The notes: a model not told the origin generated them from the letters alone. Positions 44,184 through 57,130 are shown, counted from the stretch's first letter. The stretch: 64,000 bases of DNA from Mangifera indica (GCF_011075055.1 NC_058147.1:15523622-15587621), one strand, 5' to 3'. Translations and numbers: made by a program.

Positions 44184-46060
44184 TCACTATTTAGCATATT
44201 TTTATGAAAATATATACATGTTGGATCATTTTGATTAATTTTATATGTTGAATGCGTGTAATCAGATTAATCAAGACTAAAATTAGTAAAGATGAATTGC
44301 AATATTGTTATTGCACTATTTGTTAAACATCATGTATAATGTAAATTGTGTTAAATTGTTGAGTGATGATTTTTTATTTTTTTGTTTGTGTTTTGATGAT
44401 ATTTGCAAGTTAAATTTCGGTTAAAAGTCATAGGTTTCATGTTGTTGCATGAAATCACCTTTGAATCCTATTTATTGCATGATTTGAGGGTTACTGTTGG
44501 TGTAAGTATGATTTACATGTCGTATTTCCTCACCTTGATGACTAGCTTGTCGAGAATGAGATTTTTCTAGAGTTTTCATCATTAGAAAACCCAGAATATT
44601 AGGTTTGGAAACCCCTTAGACAGTTTATTCCAAGCGTGGTGTTAGGTGGAATGGCTAAAGCAACATGAGTGGTGCATAGTTGAACCAAATTTTTGTACAA
44701 CCATGGCTCTCTCATGGTGCATGGCACCAACACATGTCATTGCTAAACCATAATTTGGTCCAACCATGACTCTTTCACAAGATGCATAGTTGACCAATTT
44801 TAGTCTAGTTGTGCTTCTCTATGTGAGGTGTTTGCCACCTTGGTTGCATTCTAGCGATGCCCATGTTGTGACTTTAGTTGTGCAATGTTCTGGAATTTTA
44901 TTGAATTTTAGATGTAGGGGTAGACTTAACAAGGTTGCACATCCAACAAAGTTGAAAATTATGATTTAGTCTTGTTTTGTCAAATTTGACTGAATTAATA
45001 TTTTCTTGAGCTTTGAGAGTTAAATTAAAATTTAACAAAACTTTAGGGACCAAAATGTAATTTAACTCTTGAGATAATAATAATAAAAATTTAATTTTTA
45101 ATTGATATGTATATATATATGGATGTATATATGCATGGTGCCCAATACACAGCCAAAAAACTCTTATGGATGTTTTGATTTTTTTAATTTTTTTTTTTTT
45201 TTGGGTTGCAATCTCTAAAATAGGGTTTGCATGCCCAATTTTATGTAATAAAGCTATGTAATAATTGGAGATTAGAGACGAAAGAACAAGTGCAAAGACT
45301 AAAAAATGAAGATTCACCTAGGTTGACCAGTCAAGTGCTAAGTGTTGGCACATTTTTATTTTACATTATAGAATGTATGTATAAGTTTTATTTTGCAAAC
45401 ATCACCTAACATGCATATTAAAATATAATAAAACTAAAATAATAAAACCTTCAACCTAAGTATTAAGTTTAAGATTTAACTAGTACCTTTCAACATGACG
45501 TTTTAATTAAGCTCTTGTTCGTTGGAACCTTATTTGCCAAAGTGAAGGGTACACTTATACCAGGTGAAAAATTAGGTAATGATCATATTGGGTCTGACTT
45601 AACTAATATACTTTGCTTGTTTGCCAAAGCGAAGGTGAAATATGTTAGAGGCATGAGTAAGGAATGCATTTGTTGATACAAGGAGATATGTAGTATCCAC
45701 CATACTAATATTTAGAGTCATATTTGAAATCACATGATTTGTTGGGGTAATACCTGACTTGAGATCATGGGTTTTTTATGGTTAATTTAAAATTTACCTA
45801 TTCGATTAACTTAAACTTTTTCGTCAAAGCAAAGGGGAGAGTTAATGCAAAAGGGTTTTAGTCCACTAGAAAGTTCACTAGAACTTCTCTCGTTCAATAA
45901 TGACAGCTATTAGCATGAGGAAAATAGTGGAAGCATTTTAATTATTAAATTCGTAATTAAAATGAATATTTATTAATTAAGTAAAATTTTTAATTTTTTA
46001 TATGCAAATTGTAGATAACTTAATCACCACGTCAAACCTAATATATCGATCAACTCTCGA
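44184..46060 (+). other. A5 untranslated leader, about 1.9 kb, with repeated loop motif
   Basis: No gene is seen between the primer site and gag. The leader carries three copies of a motif close to TTTGCCAAAGYGAAGG (about 45,533-45,548, 45,620-45,635 and 45,821-45,836). Each is flanked by partly complementary arms, for example ATTAACTTAAACTT with AGAGTTAATG around the third. A mirror copy of the leader lies at 50,900-52,926. Earlier parts contain ATGGTGCATGG-type short repeats (44,650-44,800) and an AT microsatellite near 45,105-45,130. Confidence 0.6.
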
Positions 46061-46880
46061 AAAGAAAAATAGGCTCACTAGAAGCAAATTCATTGGTTAA
46101 TACAAAAATCATTAGATTATTCTGTGTTAGGAGAAGAGGTTGTATATCCTTAAGAGGTCGTTGCCCCCTATGTGTGGTCCTAATGTGAACCAAGAGCAAA
46201 ATGATACTTTTAACAAGTATCTTGATGACTTTGTGGAAGTTCAATACTTCATGCTAACTTTCATGTCACCTAAGCTTTAAAAACAAGATGAGGAAATGGA
46301 TGTGCAATCTATTCTCGCACACCTTCGAGAGTTATATGTCACTTGTATGAAGACTAAACGATATAAGGTGTCAAGTGCACTATTTGACTATAAACTCTTT
46401 GAGGGAGGACAAGTTAGCCTTTATGTGGTAAAGATGTTTGACTACATTGAACAGTTAATAAGCTTGGGCTTCATCATGGATATTGAGCATGTCATTGACT
46501 TGGTGCTGAAATCCCTCCCTAAATCATACTCTAATTTCATCATGAATTTTAACCTGAACAAAAAGGAGAAAACCTTTGAAGAGTTGTTGTATATGCTCAA
46601 GCAGGCTGAATAAAAAGTACAAAAGGTAGCTTTGACTAATATACTTGTGGTTGAAGCCCAAGTGTCAAAAGTCAAGGCTAAGGCTAAACCTATGTCCAAA
46701 GCGTAAAAGCAACTTGATACTACTGCTCAACTTATCGGTGGTACGGGAAAGGAAAGGTTGTTTGCTTATACTATGGTAAGCCAGGTCATTAGAGGAGACA
46801 TTGCAAGACTTTCATAAAGAATAAGAAAAAGAAAGCAGTTGAAACCTCTACTTCAGGTATGTTTGTCATTGAGATAAACT
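46061..46880 (+). pseudogene. A5 gag, partly open
   Basis: This is a UBN2-type copia capsid. The open run 46,296-46,613 reads MDVQSILAHLRELYVTCMKT, then LFDYKLFEGGQVSLYVVKMF and IMNFNLNKKEKTFEELLYML, a typical capsid core. The zinc knuckle follows at about 46,758-46,806 (VCLYYGKPGH-stop-RRHC): the second Cys is Tyr and W is a stop. The N-terminal 80 residues (46,061-46,295) are interrupted, and the start codon is uncertain. The corresponding minus-strand copy ends within this gag at the point equal to 46,413. Confidence 0.8.
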
Positions 46881-48300
46881 ATTCTCCTTTTTCATTCTAG
46901 ATTGTAGACATAGGATATGGTTCTTATATTTGCTCTGATATATAAGGACTGTGGCATAGTAGATTACTCGCTAAGGAGAGGTTGACCTATATGTTGAAAA
47001 TTAAGCACGTGTTGCTATATTAGCTATAAGTGTTTACTATCTTAATTTGTCTATTAGGCTAGTTTTAAAATTAAAAAATTAATTTTATGTTCCTTCTATT
47101 TTTAGAAATTTAGTTTATGTGAATGTTTTGGACAAAGAGAGATATTCATTTTTTATTGTTGGTGATATTATAACCATCAGCTTAAAAAATATTCTCTATA
47201 AAATAGTTGAATTGCGTAATGGCCTATATTTTCTAAAATTGGATAATGAAATTCTTAATGTACATAGTAATAAATGACTAAAATTAAATGATCTGAATAT
47301 CATATGTTAATGGCATTGCAGGGTAGACCACATAGGAATGAAACATATATCAAGACTTCTTGACCAAAGAATTTTGCAATCATTTAACTTCTAATCATAT
47401 GATGAAAACAAATTATGCATATTATGTGAGATGGCCAAAGCACTCTTCACTAGAGATAGTGAAAAGGGTGATTGAACTATTAGGGATCATTAACAACGAT
47501 GTGTGTAGGCCTATGACAGTACATAATAGATATCGGGAAGCCTACTTCGTCACATTTACTAGTGACTTCAGTAGATATAATTATATGTTTTTGATAAAAC
47601 AAAATTTTGAATGTTTTGATAAATTCAAAAGAATTCAAGAATGAAGTAGAAAAGCAACTTGGGAAACAAATTAAAATCTTTCAAAGTGATTGAAGGGGTG
47701 AATACCTAAATGTTGAGTTCAAACAATATCTAAAGGAATATGAGATAATATCTCAACTCACTTCTCCTAATATCCCATAATGATGTATCTAAACAGAAGA
47801 ATAGAACCTTCATGGAAGTGGTTAGGTCTATAATGAGTTTTACAAATCTTCTCATGTCTTTTTGGGGTCATGCCTTAAAAACTACAGTATTTCATTAAAC
47901 CATGTCCCATCTAAATCTATGGATAAAACTCCACATGAGTTGTGGATTGGGTGAAAACCTAATCTAAATTACTTGAGGATTTGGGACTGTGAAGTGTACA
48001 TCAAAAAATTGACTTTGAACAAGCTAAACGTTAACTTCAAAAAATGTCTTTGTAGGGTACCCGAAGGTTACTAAAGAATACTGTTTTTACCACCTAGAGG
48101 AGCAAAAGGTTTTTATTGCTCATACTGGTATATTCCTTAAGAAAGAATTTATTCTTAAGAGAACCAGTGGTGTAAGGGTATAGCTCGATAAAGTTCCTAT
48201 ACCATAAGATACCACAGAAGTTAAACAAAACAATATGTCATTACAGGTGGTTGATCATGATGAGGAAGTTCCTCTATTTCAAGTGGAACAAAGTCAACGC
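46881..48300 (+). pseudogene. A5 protease and integrase, degenerate
   Basis: Protease and pre-integrase remnants occupy 46,881-47,400 (FLKLDNEILN, about 47,230-47,260). Integrase is open over 47,360-47,644: ELLGIINNDVCRPMTVHNRY and EAYFVTFTSDFSRYNYMFLI. The first catalytic Asp is kept (N-N-D-V in place of H-S-D-V). Downstream the core is broken near 47,690 (W or R to TGA) and in the Glu region (about 47,770-47,800). The C-terminal part CEVYIKKLTLNKLNVN is readable. It is inactive. Confidence 0.75.
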
Positions 48301-49929
48301 ACATAGGTTTACATGAGTACATTACGAGCCTGAAAGATTTGGTTTTCTCCTGACTCAACATGGTGATGTACTAGTTATTAATGATAATAAGTCCAAAACC
48401 TATAACAAGGCTATTTCAAGTCCAAACTTTGATAAATTGTTTGATTCCATAAAATCCAAAATAGACTCTATGTACCAAAACCAAGTGTGGACTCTAGTGA
48501 ATGTACCCGAAGGGGTAAAACCCATAAGATGTAAATAGGTTTTCAAAAAGAAAATTGACATGAAAGGTAACCCGCATACCTATAAAGCACAATTGTTCAC
48601 CAAAGGTTTTACTCAAAAATATGGCATTGACTATGATGAAACTGTTTCGCCAGTTGTTATACTTAAGTCTATTAGAATTATGCTTGCTATAGTTACATAC
48701 TACGACTATAAAATTTTTCAAATGGATGTTAAGATTGCTTTCCTGAATAGTAATTTCGTAAAGGATTTCTATATGGCACAATTCAATGATTTCATTCTTG
48801 CTGAACAAGGAGATAAAGTATGCAAGCTGCAAAGGTACATTTATGAACTTAAGCAGACTTCAAAAAGCTAAAATATTCGTTTTGATAAAAGTTGTTCATA
48901 AGTTTGGATTTGTCAAAAATGAAGATGAATTGTGTGTGTACAAGAAGGTTAATGGGAGTGTGATTGCATTTTTAGTATTGTGTGTTGATGACATCTTGAT
49001 TATTGGAAATGACTTACCAAACTTGCAATCAGTAAAAGCTTGGTTATCCAGGTGTTTTTCTATGAAAAATTTAGGAGAAACAACCTACATTCTTAAGATT
49101 AAAATTTACTGAGATAGTCTGCTGAGAGGTATTAAGTAGATTCAATATGGAAGAATCCAAAAAAGGATTTTTACCCATGTCCAATGGTGCATATTTTTCA
49201 AAAAAGTTATGTCCATGTGCATAATCTAAGAGAGATAAGATGAGCAATATCTTATATGCTTTGATTATAGGATCAATCATGTATGTCATGTTATGTAGTA
49301 AGATTAATGTCTCATACATTTAGAGCGTTTGTAGTAGATATCAATCTGATCTAGGTCAAAAACATTTTGAAATACTTGAGAAGGACTAAAGATGCATTCT
49401 TGGTTTATAGAGAGGAATCTGAACTCATTGTAAAAGGTTATAGTGATACCAATTTTCAAATTGATCGAGATTATTACAAATCCCAATCAAGGTTTGTGTT
49501 TTGTTTGAATGAAGGTGCAATTAGATAGAAAAGGTTCAAGCGAAGTATAGTGGTTGATTTTACAATAGAGTCTAAGTACATTAGCCTTTCAAAAGCGACA
49601 AAATAGGTTATATGGATTAAGAAGTTCATAATTGAACTTATAGTGGTTTCGAGTATAATTGAGCTAATTAAGATCTATTGCAACAACAATGAAACAATTA
49701 CTTAGGGAAACAAGTCGTAATCTTATCAAATGTCCAAACACATACTCAAACGATATTACCTTATTCAACAAATTGTACAATAAGGTGACATACAAATAGT
49801 AAGAATTGATACAAATGACAATTTGGCTGACTCATTGACAAAACCTCTATCGCAATAGACGCATGATAAACAAGTAGTTAAGCTTGGTATTAAATATATA
49901 GTCAATTGTTTATAGTGCAAATGAGAGAT
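48301..49929 (+). pseudogene. A5 reverse transcriptase and RNase H, degenerate
   Basis: RT is open over 48,560-48,871 (MKGNPHTYKAQLFTKGFTQK, GIDYDETVSPVVILKSIRIM) and again over 48,786-49,112 in another frame, so one shift near 48,860 separates fingers from palm. The catalytic box reads C-V-D-D (48,981-48,992): both Asp are present and Tyr is replaced by Cys. About 40 bp are missing near 49,112. RNase H (about 49,370-49,880) has several stops. A purine-rich GAGAGAT precedes the LTR. Confidence 0.82.
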
Positions 49930-50820
49930 TATTAGGGTTGGTGTCCTAGAGCCAATCAAATTTGACATTTGTGAATGTAATTTTATATTAAAAATTATTA
50001 AAAGATTTATTGTTATTTAATTCATTTGATATATGTTTATATGACTGCATGAATAATATGCCTTTAAAATAGTAGAACTATGACAAAGAGATAAAATAAT
50101 GATCATGGGAACCCTATATACACTTTTGGTGGTTATTCTAAATACATCTGTGATTTTGACATTACAATGAATAAGGGCACTTGTAATGATGATGGGATTA
50201 TAATAGTGTTGCACGATCTCACCAAAAGTGGTGACAATTATCACATATTAAAGTTGTTGTAAATAACTTGGTGCAACACATAGGTGTATACTATAGACGT
50301 GTTCATCAGATAGACTTAACCAGAGGATATCCATATGATGGTTGCTTTAGTGCTTATGAAATAAATCCTTTGAACACCATGAGCACATGTGATCCTTTCA
50401 CTTGAGGTCGCTAAACTGTCACGTGTAAGGGTCGATATGGTTTGACACTATCCAATATGTTGTTGTAATAAGGGTATCTATAAAGGTAGTAATTGGTTAT
50501 ATCATAAGATACATGGAGGCCATAGTTGATTGATAAATGATTTGTCACTTTTGAGCATAGGAGAAGATATCTCACATGAGAATATTAAATGACATCTATG
50601 ATAGCTTAAATCTATGGCCATAGTGGGATAAGATTATAGCCTAATATATGTTAGTCATTGATGTAAACCAGTTCATATTGAGGAACTACTAAGATAGATA
50701 TTTTTCTATGTCTTAGCTTCGAGAAATATTGGTTGACGAAATGATTGAATTGCATGTAATTGTGATGTTTTAAAAGTTTAAGAGATATTTGCTAACACTT
50801 TGTTGTTCAGGTGCCCATAA
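49930..50820 (+). repeat. A5 3' LTR, 5' half only
   Basis: It starts TATTAGGGTTGGTGTCCTAG (the TG start has become TA) and follows the family A LTR to GTGCCCATA at 50,820. There it meets inverted gag sequence of A6. The subtype-specific middle and U5 are absent. No gene is seen. Confidence 0.8.
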
Positions 50821-52926
50821 GGGCCAACTTATCCTCCCTCAAAGAGTTTACAATCAAATAATACATTTGACACCTCATATCATTAATCCGTCAAACGAGT
50901 GCCATATAACTCTCAAAAGTATGCAAGTATAAATGGCTTATCCATTTCCTTGTATTGTTTTTGAGTCCCAAGTGTCATAGAAGTCAACATAAGACACTAA
51001 ACTTCCACAAAGTCATCAAGATATTTATTAAAAACATCTTTCTCTACTTAAGTGGTGACAAGACTAGGCTTTTTGGGCAACGACCGTACAAGGATACATA
51101 ACCCTTTTTCCTGATGCACCAATCAATGAAGTTGCTTCTAGTAAGCTTATTTTCCTTTTCAAGAATTAATCGATACGTTAGGTTTGACATGATGATCATG
51201 TGATCTACAATTTATAGATAAGAGAATTAGTAATTTTATTCTTAATTAATATTACAGATTCAATTAATTAAAATACTCCCACTATGTTCCTCAAGCTAAT
51301 AACTCTTACTATTGTACTCAAATTTTCAATGAACGTTTTAGTGGATCGAGATCCCATCATATTAATTCTCCCATTCACTTTGAAAACAAGTTCAAATTAA
51401 TCAAATAGGTAAATTTCAAATTGATCAACAAAAACCCATGATCTCAAGATAGATTTTATCCCAACAAATCATGTAACCTTAAATATGACTCTCAATATCA
51501 ATAGGGTGGATATTACATATTGCCTTACATTGACAAATGCCTCTAATATACTTCACCTTTACTTTGGCGAACAAGCAAAGTACACTAGTAAAGTTGACCT
51601 AATATAAACATCTCCTAATTTTTCACCTGGTAAAAGTATACTCTTCACTTTGGTAAATAAGGTTTCAACAAACAGGGGCTTAATTAAGGCTTCATATTAG
51701 AAGACACTAATTTAATTTTAGACTTAATATTTTATTTAAGGATTTTTAATTAATTAGTCTGATTAGATTAAAATCATATGTTAGATGATATTTGCAAAAA
51801 TGTAACCATCCACATTCATACAATAACATTGAAATAAACGTGCCAGCAAACAACCATAACTAATATCATACCTCTTAAGCCAAAAAGAGTTTAACTGGTT
51901 AACCTAGATAAATCTTCATCTTCAGGTCTTTGTGTTTGTCCTTTTGATTCTAGTATTTGTTTCCTACTTATGTAATTCTAAGAAAATAAAATAACAAACT
52001 AAACTAAAGAAGAAAAGAGATTAAGGTAGGGTGCGCATACCTTATTTTAGAATTATAATCCAAAAACAACAAATAAAATTAAAAAAAGCAACATTCACAT
52101 TGGTTTTTTGGCTGTGTATTGAGCACCATACATACATACATCCATACATATGCTTAAAATTAAAAATTAAATTTTAATTATTATTTAACCAAGTGTAAAA
52201 TTATTTTTGGTCCTTGAAATTTCACAAAATTATTATTTAATCTCAAAGCTTAAGAAAATTTCAATTCGGCTCAAATTCAACAAAACAAGGCAAAACTGTA
52301 ATTTTCAACTTTGTTAGGCATACAGGTGAGGCATCCAGTCATGCTTCTAGAATTCAACAAAATTCCAAAAAGATGCATGGTTGGCACATGACTATGAGCA
52401 CGACTAGAATCAACCTGGGTGGGCTTCACTGTGCACACAGTCATGCAAAGCTGACGGTTGGACCAATTTTGGTTCAGCCGTTATGCAAAGCTCATGACTA
52501 GAACAAGATCATTCCAACCACGATGCAAAGCTCATGGCTAGATATGTTATGCATAGATGGTTTCCAAATGAGCTTTATGGATTTTCTAGTGATGAGAAAT
52601 CCAAAAAACTTTCATTCTTAATAAGCCTCCATTAAATAAAACACGTAAACCATACTCACACTGGTGGCAACATTTTTCAACCTAAATACAACCTACACAA
52701 ATAATAAAACTCAAACAAAATATTCAAAAATCGTCACTTAATAATTTAACACACGTTTATATTGTTTATGAAACTCTACAAATCGTGTGACAACATAATT
52801 GCAAATCATTTTTACCAATTTTTAAAGTTCTGATTAATTCCATTACATGTAGCAGCAATTAAAATGATCAAAACAATTAAGTATAATTTTCATGAAAATA
52901 TGTCTAAATGGTGGTTCTAATACCAC
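50821..52926 (-). mobile_element. A6 leader and gag start, minus strand
   Basis: The complement matches 44,173-46,413 of A5 along its length: primer site at 52,914-52,926, about 1.9 kb of untranslated leader, then the gag start through the segment equal to LFDYKLFEGGQV. It stops abruptly at 50,821, joined to the A5 3' LTR. The conserved loop motif copies are here too (about 51,563-51,580 and 51,648-51,664). The gag frame is interrupted, and no other coding region is seen. Confidence 0.8.
52914..52926 (-). promoter_or_regulatory. A6 primer binding site
   Basis: On the minus strand this reads GTGGTATTAGAAC directly inside the LTR end. It corresponds to TGGTATCAGAG with small changes and marks this LTR as the 5' LTR of a minus-strand element. 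Confidence 0.7.
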
Positions 52927-54699
52927 TGTAAGGTTTTAGGGCATCGATAAGCGACAACGTAGTAGAATTCAAAATTTATAAAATTACATAATCCTACAAC
53001 CTTGACTAGGATACCCGTTTTAAAACATATTTATCATGAACATACAAAACACTCATAGGGTGTTTTAGGGTTTATACCTGAATTGGTTACTCCTTTAAGT
53101 CTTCACGTGGTAAAGAAACGATGTGAGGTGACACCCAAGTATCCACATAGAGTACGAACACAAGATGTTGTCTAGGAAGAAGGTTGCCAAGGCTCTTGTG
53201 TGTTACACGAGAATGTCTTCTCAAGAGAAAGATAGAAAAATAGAAAAATAAAAAGCTCAGATGGCCACTAGGGTTTTTGTGAATGCATATGAGTATTATG
53301 TATGATAGATGTCTGATACAAATAAAACATTTATATATATATATATATATGCACAAGAATCCTAATTTAATGATATACATGGGTGGCACATAAGTGTGCC
53401 TTCCATGCATTTCCTTATTTGCATAAGTGGCATACTTGGTGCCACCTATGTATATCTCTAACATGTACGACTTGGACAATACATGCCCAACTATTACATA
53501 TGTTGTTGTAGCATGGTGTAGCTGTGCCATTTTTGTGCATGGCCGATATCAACACCACTAAGTACATGCAGTTGTGCACTTCAATCAAAGCATGGTCAAA
53601 CTGTGTCCTCTTAACCCATAAGACAAACCTAGTCCATTCGTATCTTTCTCATTTTCCTTAAACACCAAGACTATCACCAAATAATCTTTGTCTTTAGTTC
53701 GACTCAACCCCTATATGCATGTGACCTATAAGCTCTCTATCGAAATAGTAGTGTTTAAATTCAAGTCGAATTTAGCAATAGATCAAGACTGGACTCTAGT
53801 AAAGTGTCATGGCCACTTGGATGATAAAGTTTCAGTGGACATCTTACGCTTTTACAATATCATAGTTATGTATAATTCAATTATTTCGTCAACTAATATT
53901 TCTCAAGGTTGAGACATAGAAATGTGTCTATCTTAGTAGTTTCTTGGTATGAACTGATGCACATTAGTGACTTACACGGAGTAGGTTATAACCTTATCCC
54001 ACTGTGGCCACAAATTCAAGCAGTCATGAATATTATTTAGTATTCTCATGTAAGATATCTTTTTCTGTGCTTAAAAATGACAAATCCTTTATTGATCAAC
54101 TATAACTTTCATGTATCTCACAATATGGTCATTAACTACCTTTATGATATCCTAATTACGATGGTATATTGGATAGTGTCAAACCATATCGATCCATACA
54201 TAGGATGGTCTGACAACATCAAGTTATAAGATCACATACACCCATGGTGTTTAAAGGATTTATTCAATAGACATTAGACCAACCACCATATGGATATCCT
54301 TTGGTGGTGTCAGTTTGATGAACATGTCTATAACGTGCACTTATGTGTTGCACTAAGCTGTCCATGAATAGTTTTAACACGTAAGAACTGTCGCCATCTT
54401 TCAATGGGGTCACTTAACACTATGATAATCTCATTATCATTACATCTATCTTTATTCATCGTAATGTCGAGATTATGAACATTTTTAGAATGACCATTTA
54501 ATATATGCATAGGATTCCTAGGATCAATCTTTTGATCTCCTTATCACAGTTCTACCATTCTAAAGACATGTTATTTGCATAATTATATAAAAAAGACACA
54601 CATATGAATTGAATAACAATAAATCCTTTATTAGTTAATTAAATAGAATTACATCCATAAATGTCAAATTAATTGGCTCTTAGGCACCTACCCTAATAT
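52927..54699 (-). repeat. A6 5' LTR, subtype A-II
   Basis: This 1.77 kb LTR on the minus strand starts at 54,699 (TATTAGGGTAGGTGCC) and ends ...CCTTACA at 52,927, next to the primer site. It carries the A-II middle (about 53,380-53,590). A TA-dinucleotide run at 53,331-53,350 overlaps the TATA position (TATATAAATG on the minus strand). A 147-codon frame at 53,087-53,530 is LTR sequence and has no recognisable domain. Confidence 0.82.
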
Positions 54700-54904
54700 A
54701 ATCATCACTCAATAATTTAATATAGTTTATGTTATACATGATACTTAACAAATCATGTAATAACATGGTCACAAATCATCTTCACCTATTTTATTCAATC
54801 CTAATTAATGTCAATTACATGCATTCAATGGATAAAAATTGATTAAAACTAATTGTAGATATAATTTTCATAAAAATTATGCTAAATAGCGGCTCTGATA
54901 CTAT
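54700..54904 (-). other. Short family A leader piece with primer site between two LTRs
   Basis: On the minus strand the piece begins with a primer site (ATAGTATCAGAGCC, 54,890-54,904). It matches the first 200 bp of the A5 leader (44,173-44,370), then meets the start of the next LTR at 54,699. It is the remains of an element cut short after its leader. Confidence 0.75.
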
Positions 54905-56533
54905 TATAGGGTTTTTAGGGCATCAATAATCGGTATCATAGCATAATTTAAAATTTAAAAACTTAAAACAATCTTAAAAACCCCAACCAAAATACTCATT
55001 TTAAATATAAAATTCACGAAACATACAAAAACAATCATAAGGTATTTTAAGTTTATACTTGTGTTGATGGCTCCTTCAGAACTTCACATGGCTTGAGATA
55101 GAGTATTATCCAACCTTTACAAGATGAGACCTTGGTATCTATACAAAGCACAAACACAAAAGAGAAGAAATCTAGGCAACGAGGCTACTAGAGCTTTTTG
55201 GCTAAAAGATAGAGTGCAAAAAAATAGCTAGGGTTTTTGTGTTCTATGTTGAATATCTTTTTCACAAAAAGCATGCATGACACCTTTAACACACACATGA
55301 ACAATCAACATACATTCAACACATGGACAATTGGCACCACAAGTGGGCATCCACGAACATGGCGTAAAGCTTACACGATCGACATCTTATGTGTGTGTAG
55401 ATTGGCATAGCATTTCTTCATGGTATCAGTCAGTATCATACATGTGCATGGTTGGCAGATTAAGTGCATTGTTATGCACTTGGTCAAGACATGGTCAAAT
55501 CGTGTCCTCCTAACCTTATTAGGCAAACGTAGTCCATTTGTAGTTTCTCTCTCAATCGTAAACACTAGGATTGTCAATAAACAATCCTTACTTCTAAATT
55601 CAACTCAACTCTTTTATGTTATGACCCATAAGCTTTCTAATGAGCTAGTAGTGTTTGAATTCAAGTCAAATCTAGTCATAGACAAAGATTAGCCTATACT
55701 AAAACATAATGGCCACCTAAACGACAAAATGTCAATAAATATCTCTAAAACTTTTACAACATTACAGTTATATACAATTCAATCCTTTTGTCAACTAAAT
55801 CCTCAAGTTTGAGACATACAAGTGTGTATATCTCAGTGGTTCTGGATATGAACAAATATATATTAGTGACTAACATAGATTAGGCTATAACCTTATCCCA
55901 CTGTGGCCACAGATTCAAGCAGTATTCTTATGTGAGATATCTTCTCCTATGCTCAAGAGACATGGTCAATTACTACCTTTATAATTACCTCAATTATGAT
56001 GGCACGTTGGATAGTGTCAAACTATATCGATCCTTACACGAGACAATTTGCAACCTCAAGTCAAAGGATCACATGCACTTGTAATGTTAAGAGGATTTAT
56101 TTCATAGACATTGGAGCAATCATCCATATGGATATTCTTTTGTTAGGCCAGTCTGATGAAAACATCTACAATGTGAACCTATGTATTATACTAAGCTATT
56201 TATATAAACTTCAACACATGAGAACTGTCGCCACTTTTGGTGAGGTCACTCAACACTATGATAATCTTATCATCATTACATATGTCATTGTTTATTCCAA
56301 TGTTGGGATTATGAATATTTCTATAATGACCAATTAATATGTACATAAGATTCTCACAATCAGTTGTTTGATCCTTTCATCATGATATACCATTCTAAAG
56401 GCATGCGATTCGTACGATCATATAAATAAATAACATATAACTAAATAACAGTAAATCATTTTATTAATGGTTAAAATAAAACTACATCCACAAATATTAG
56501 ACACGATTTGGCTCTAGAGCACCTACCTTAACA
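54905..56533 (-). repeat. Second minus-strand A-II LTR
   Basis: On the minus strand this LTR starts at 56,533 (TGTTAAGGTAGGTGC) and ends ...AACCCTATA at 54,905, next to a primer site. It is about 1.63 kb. Together with 52,927-54,699 it forms two LTRs in the same direction about 200 bp apart. A 113-codon plus-strand frame (55,996-56,337) runs antisense through its U3 region. Confidence 0.82.
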
Positions 56534-57130
56534 ATGTGAAGTTTCATTTAAATGTAATTAAGTTTTAGATGTGATAAAAAATTGACATGAATTGAATATA
56601 TTCATAAAATATATATGGAGGCATGTAAAATGTTGCATGTACCCCTTTATGTAATCATGGTGAATTTAAATGTTTGATTCAAAATTGGCATGACAACAAA
56701 TATATTTATAAAAAAAAAATTAGGGATGTAAAATATTGTATGTGCCCTCTTTCATTCATGGTTTAAATTAAAATTTAATGTTATGAATATTTGCATTTTA
56801 TATATACATTATGCCATTTGTGTTTGAATCAATGCATGATATTATTTTTATACTTGATTAGATCAAATTTAGTAGATTAATATTTATTTGGATATGCTAA
56901 GTTTATAATATGTGGCAAATATTAATTTGGTTGATAGATAGATAATTTAGGGATGATCATAAGTGTAATTTGTGATTTTTCAACGTTTTAATTTTTAGGT
57001 GTAATATTCTTTTATCAAGGGGTTTGTATTAAATAACACGCCTCGACCTAATTTACCTCTTTTTTTAATCAGGCTTGTGTGCCTAAGTTTTAGATGTAAT
57101 TGGAGCAGTTAGATGAGGACCCAGAGGCAA
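56534..57130. other. Intervening AT-rich sequence, nothing recognised
   Basis: About 600 bp between the minus-strand family A LTR and the family B2 leader. It contains two loosely similar blocks (CATGTAAAATGTTGCATGTACCC near 56,621 and GATGTAAAATATTGTATGTGCCC near 56,725). No protein or element end could be recognised. It may be the upstream part of B2 or old flank. Confidence 0.4.

Noticed and set aside
44898..45317. 139-codon minus-strand open frame
   Set aside because: It lies antisense in the untranslated leader of A5. The mirror copy at 50.8-52.9 kb does not keep an equivalent frame, and no domain is seen.
53087..53530. 147-codon frame with a hydrophobic middle
   Set aside because: It falls inside the A6 LTR and is partly made by the TA-dinucleotide run. 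Nothing suggests a protein.
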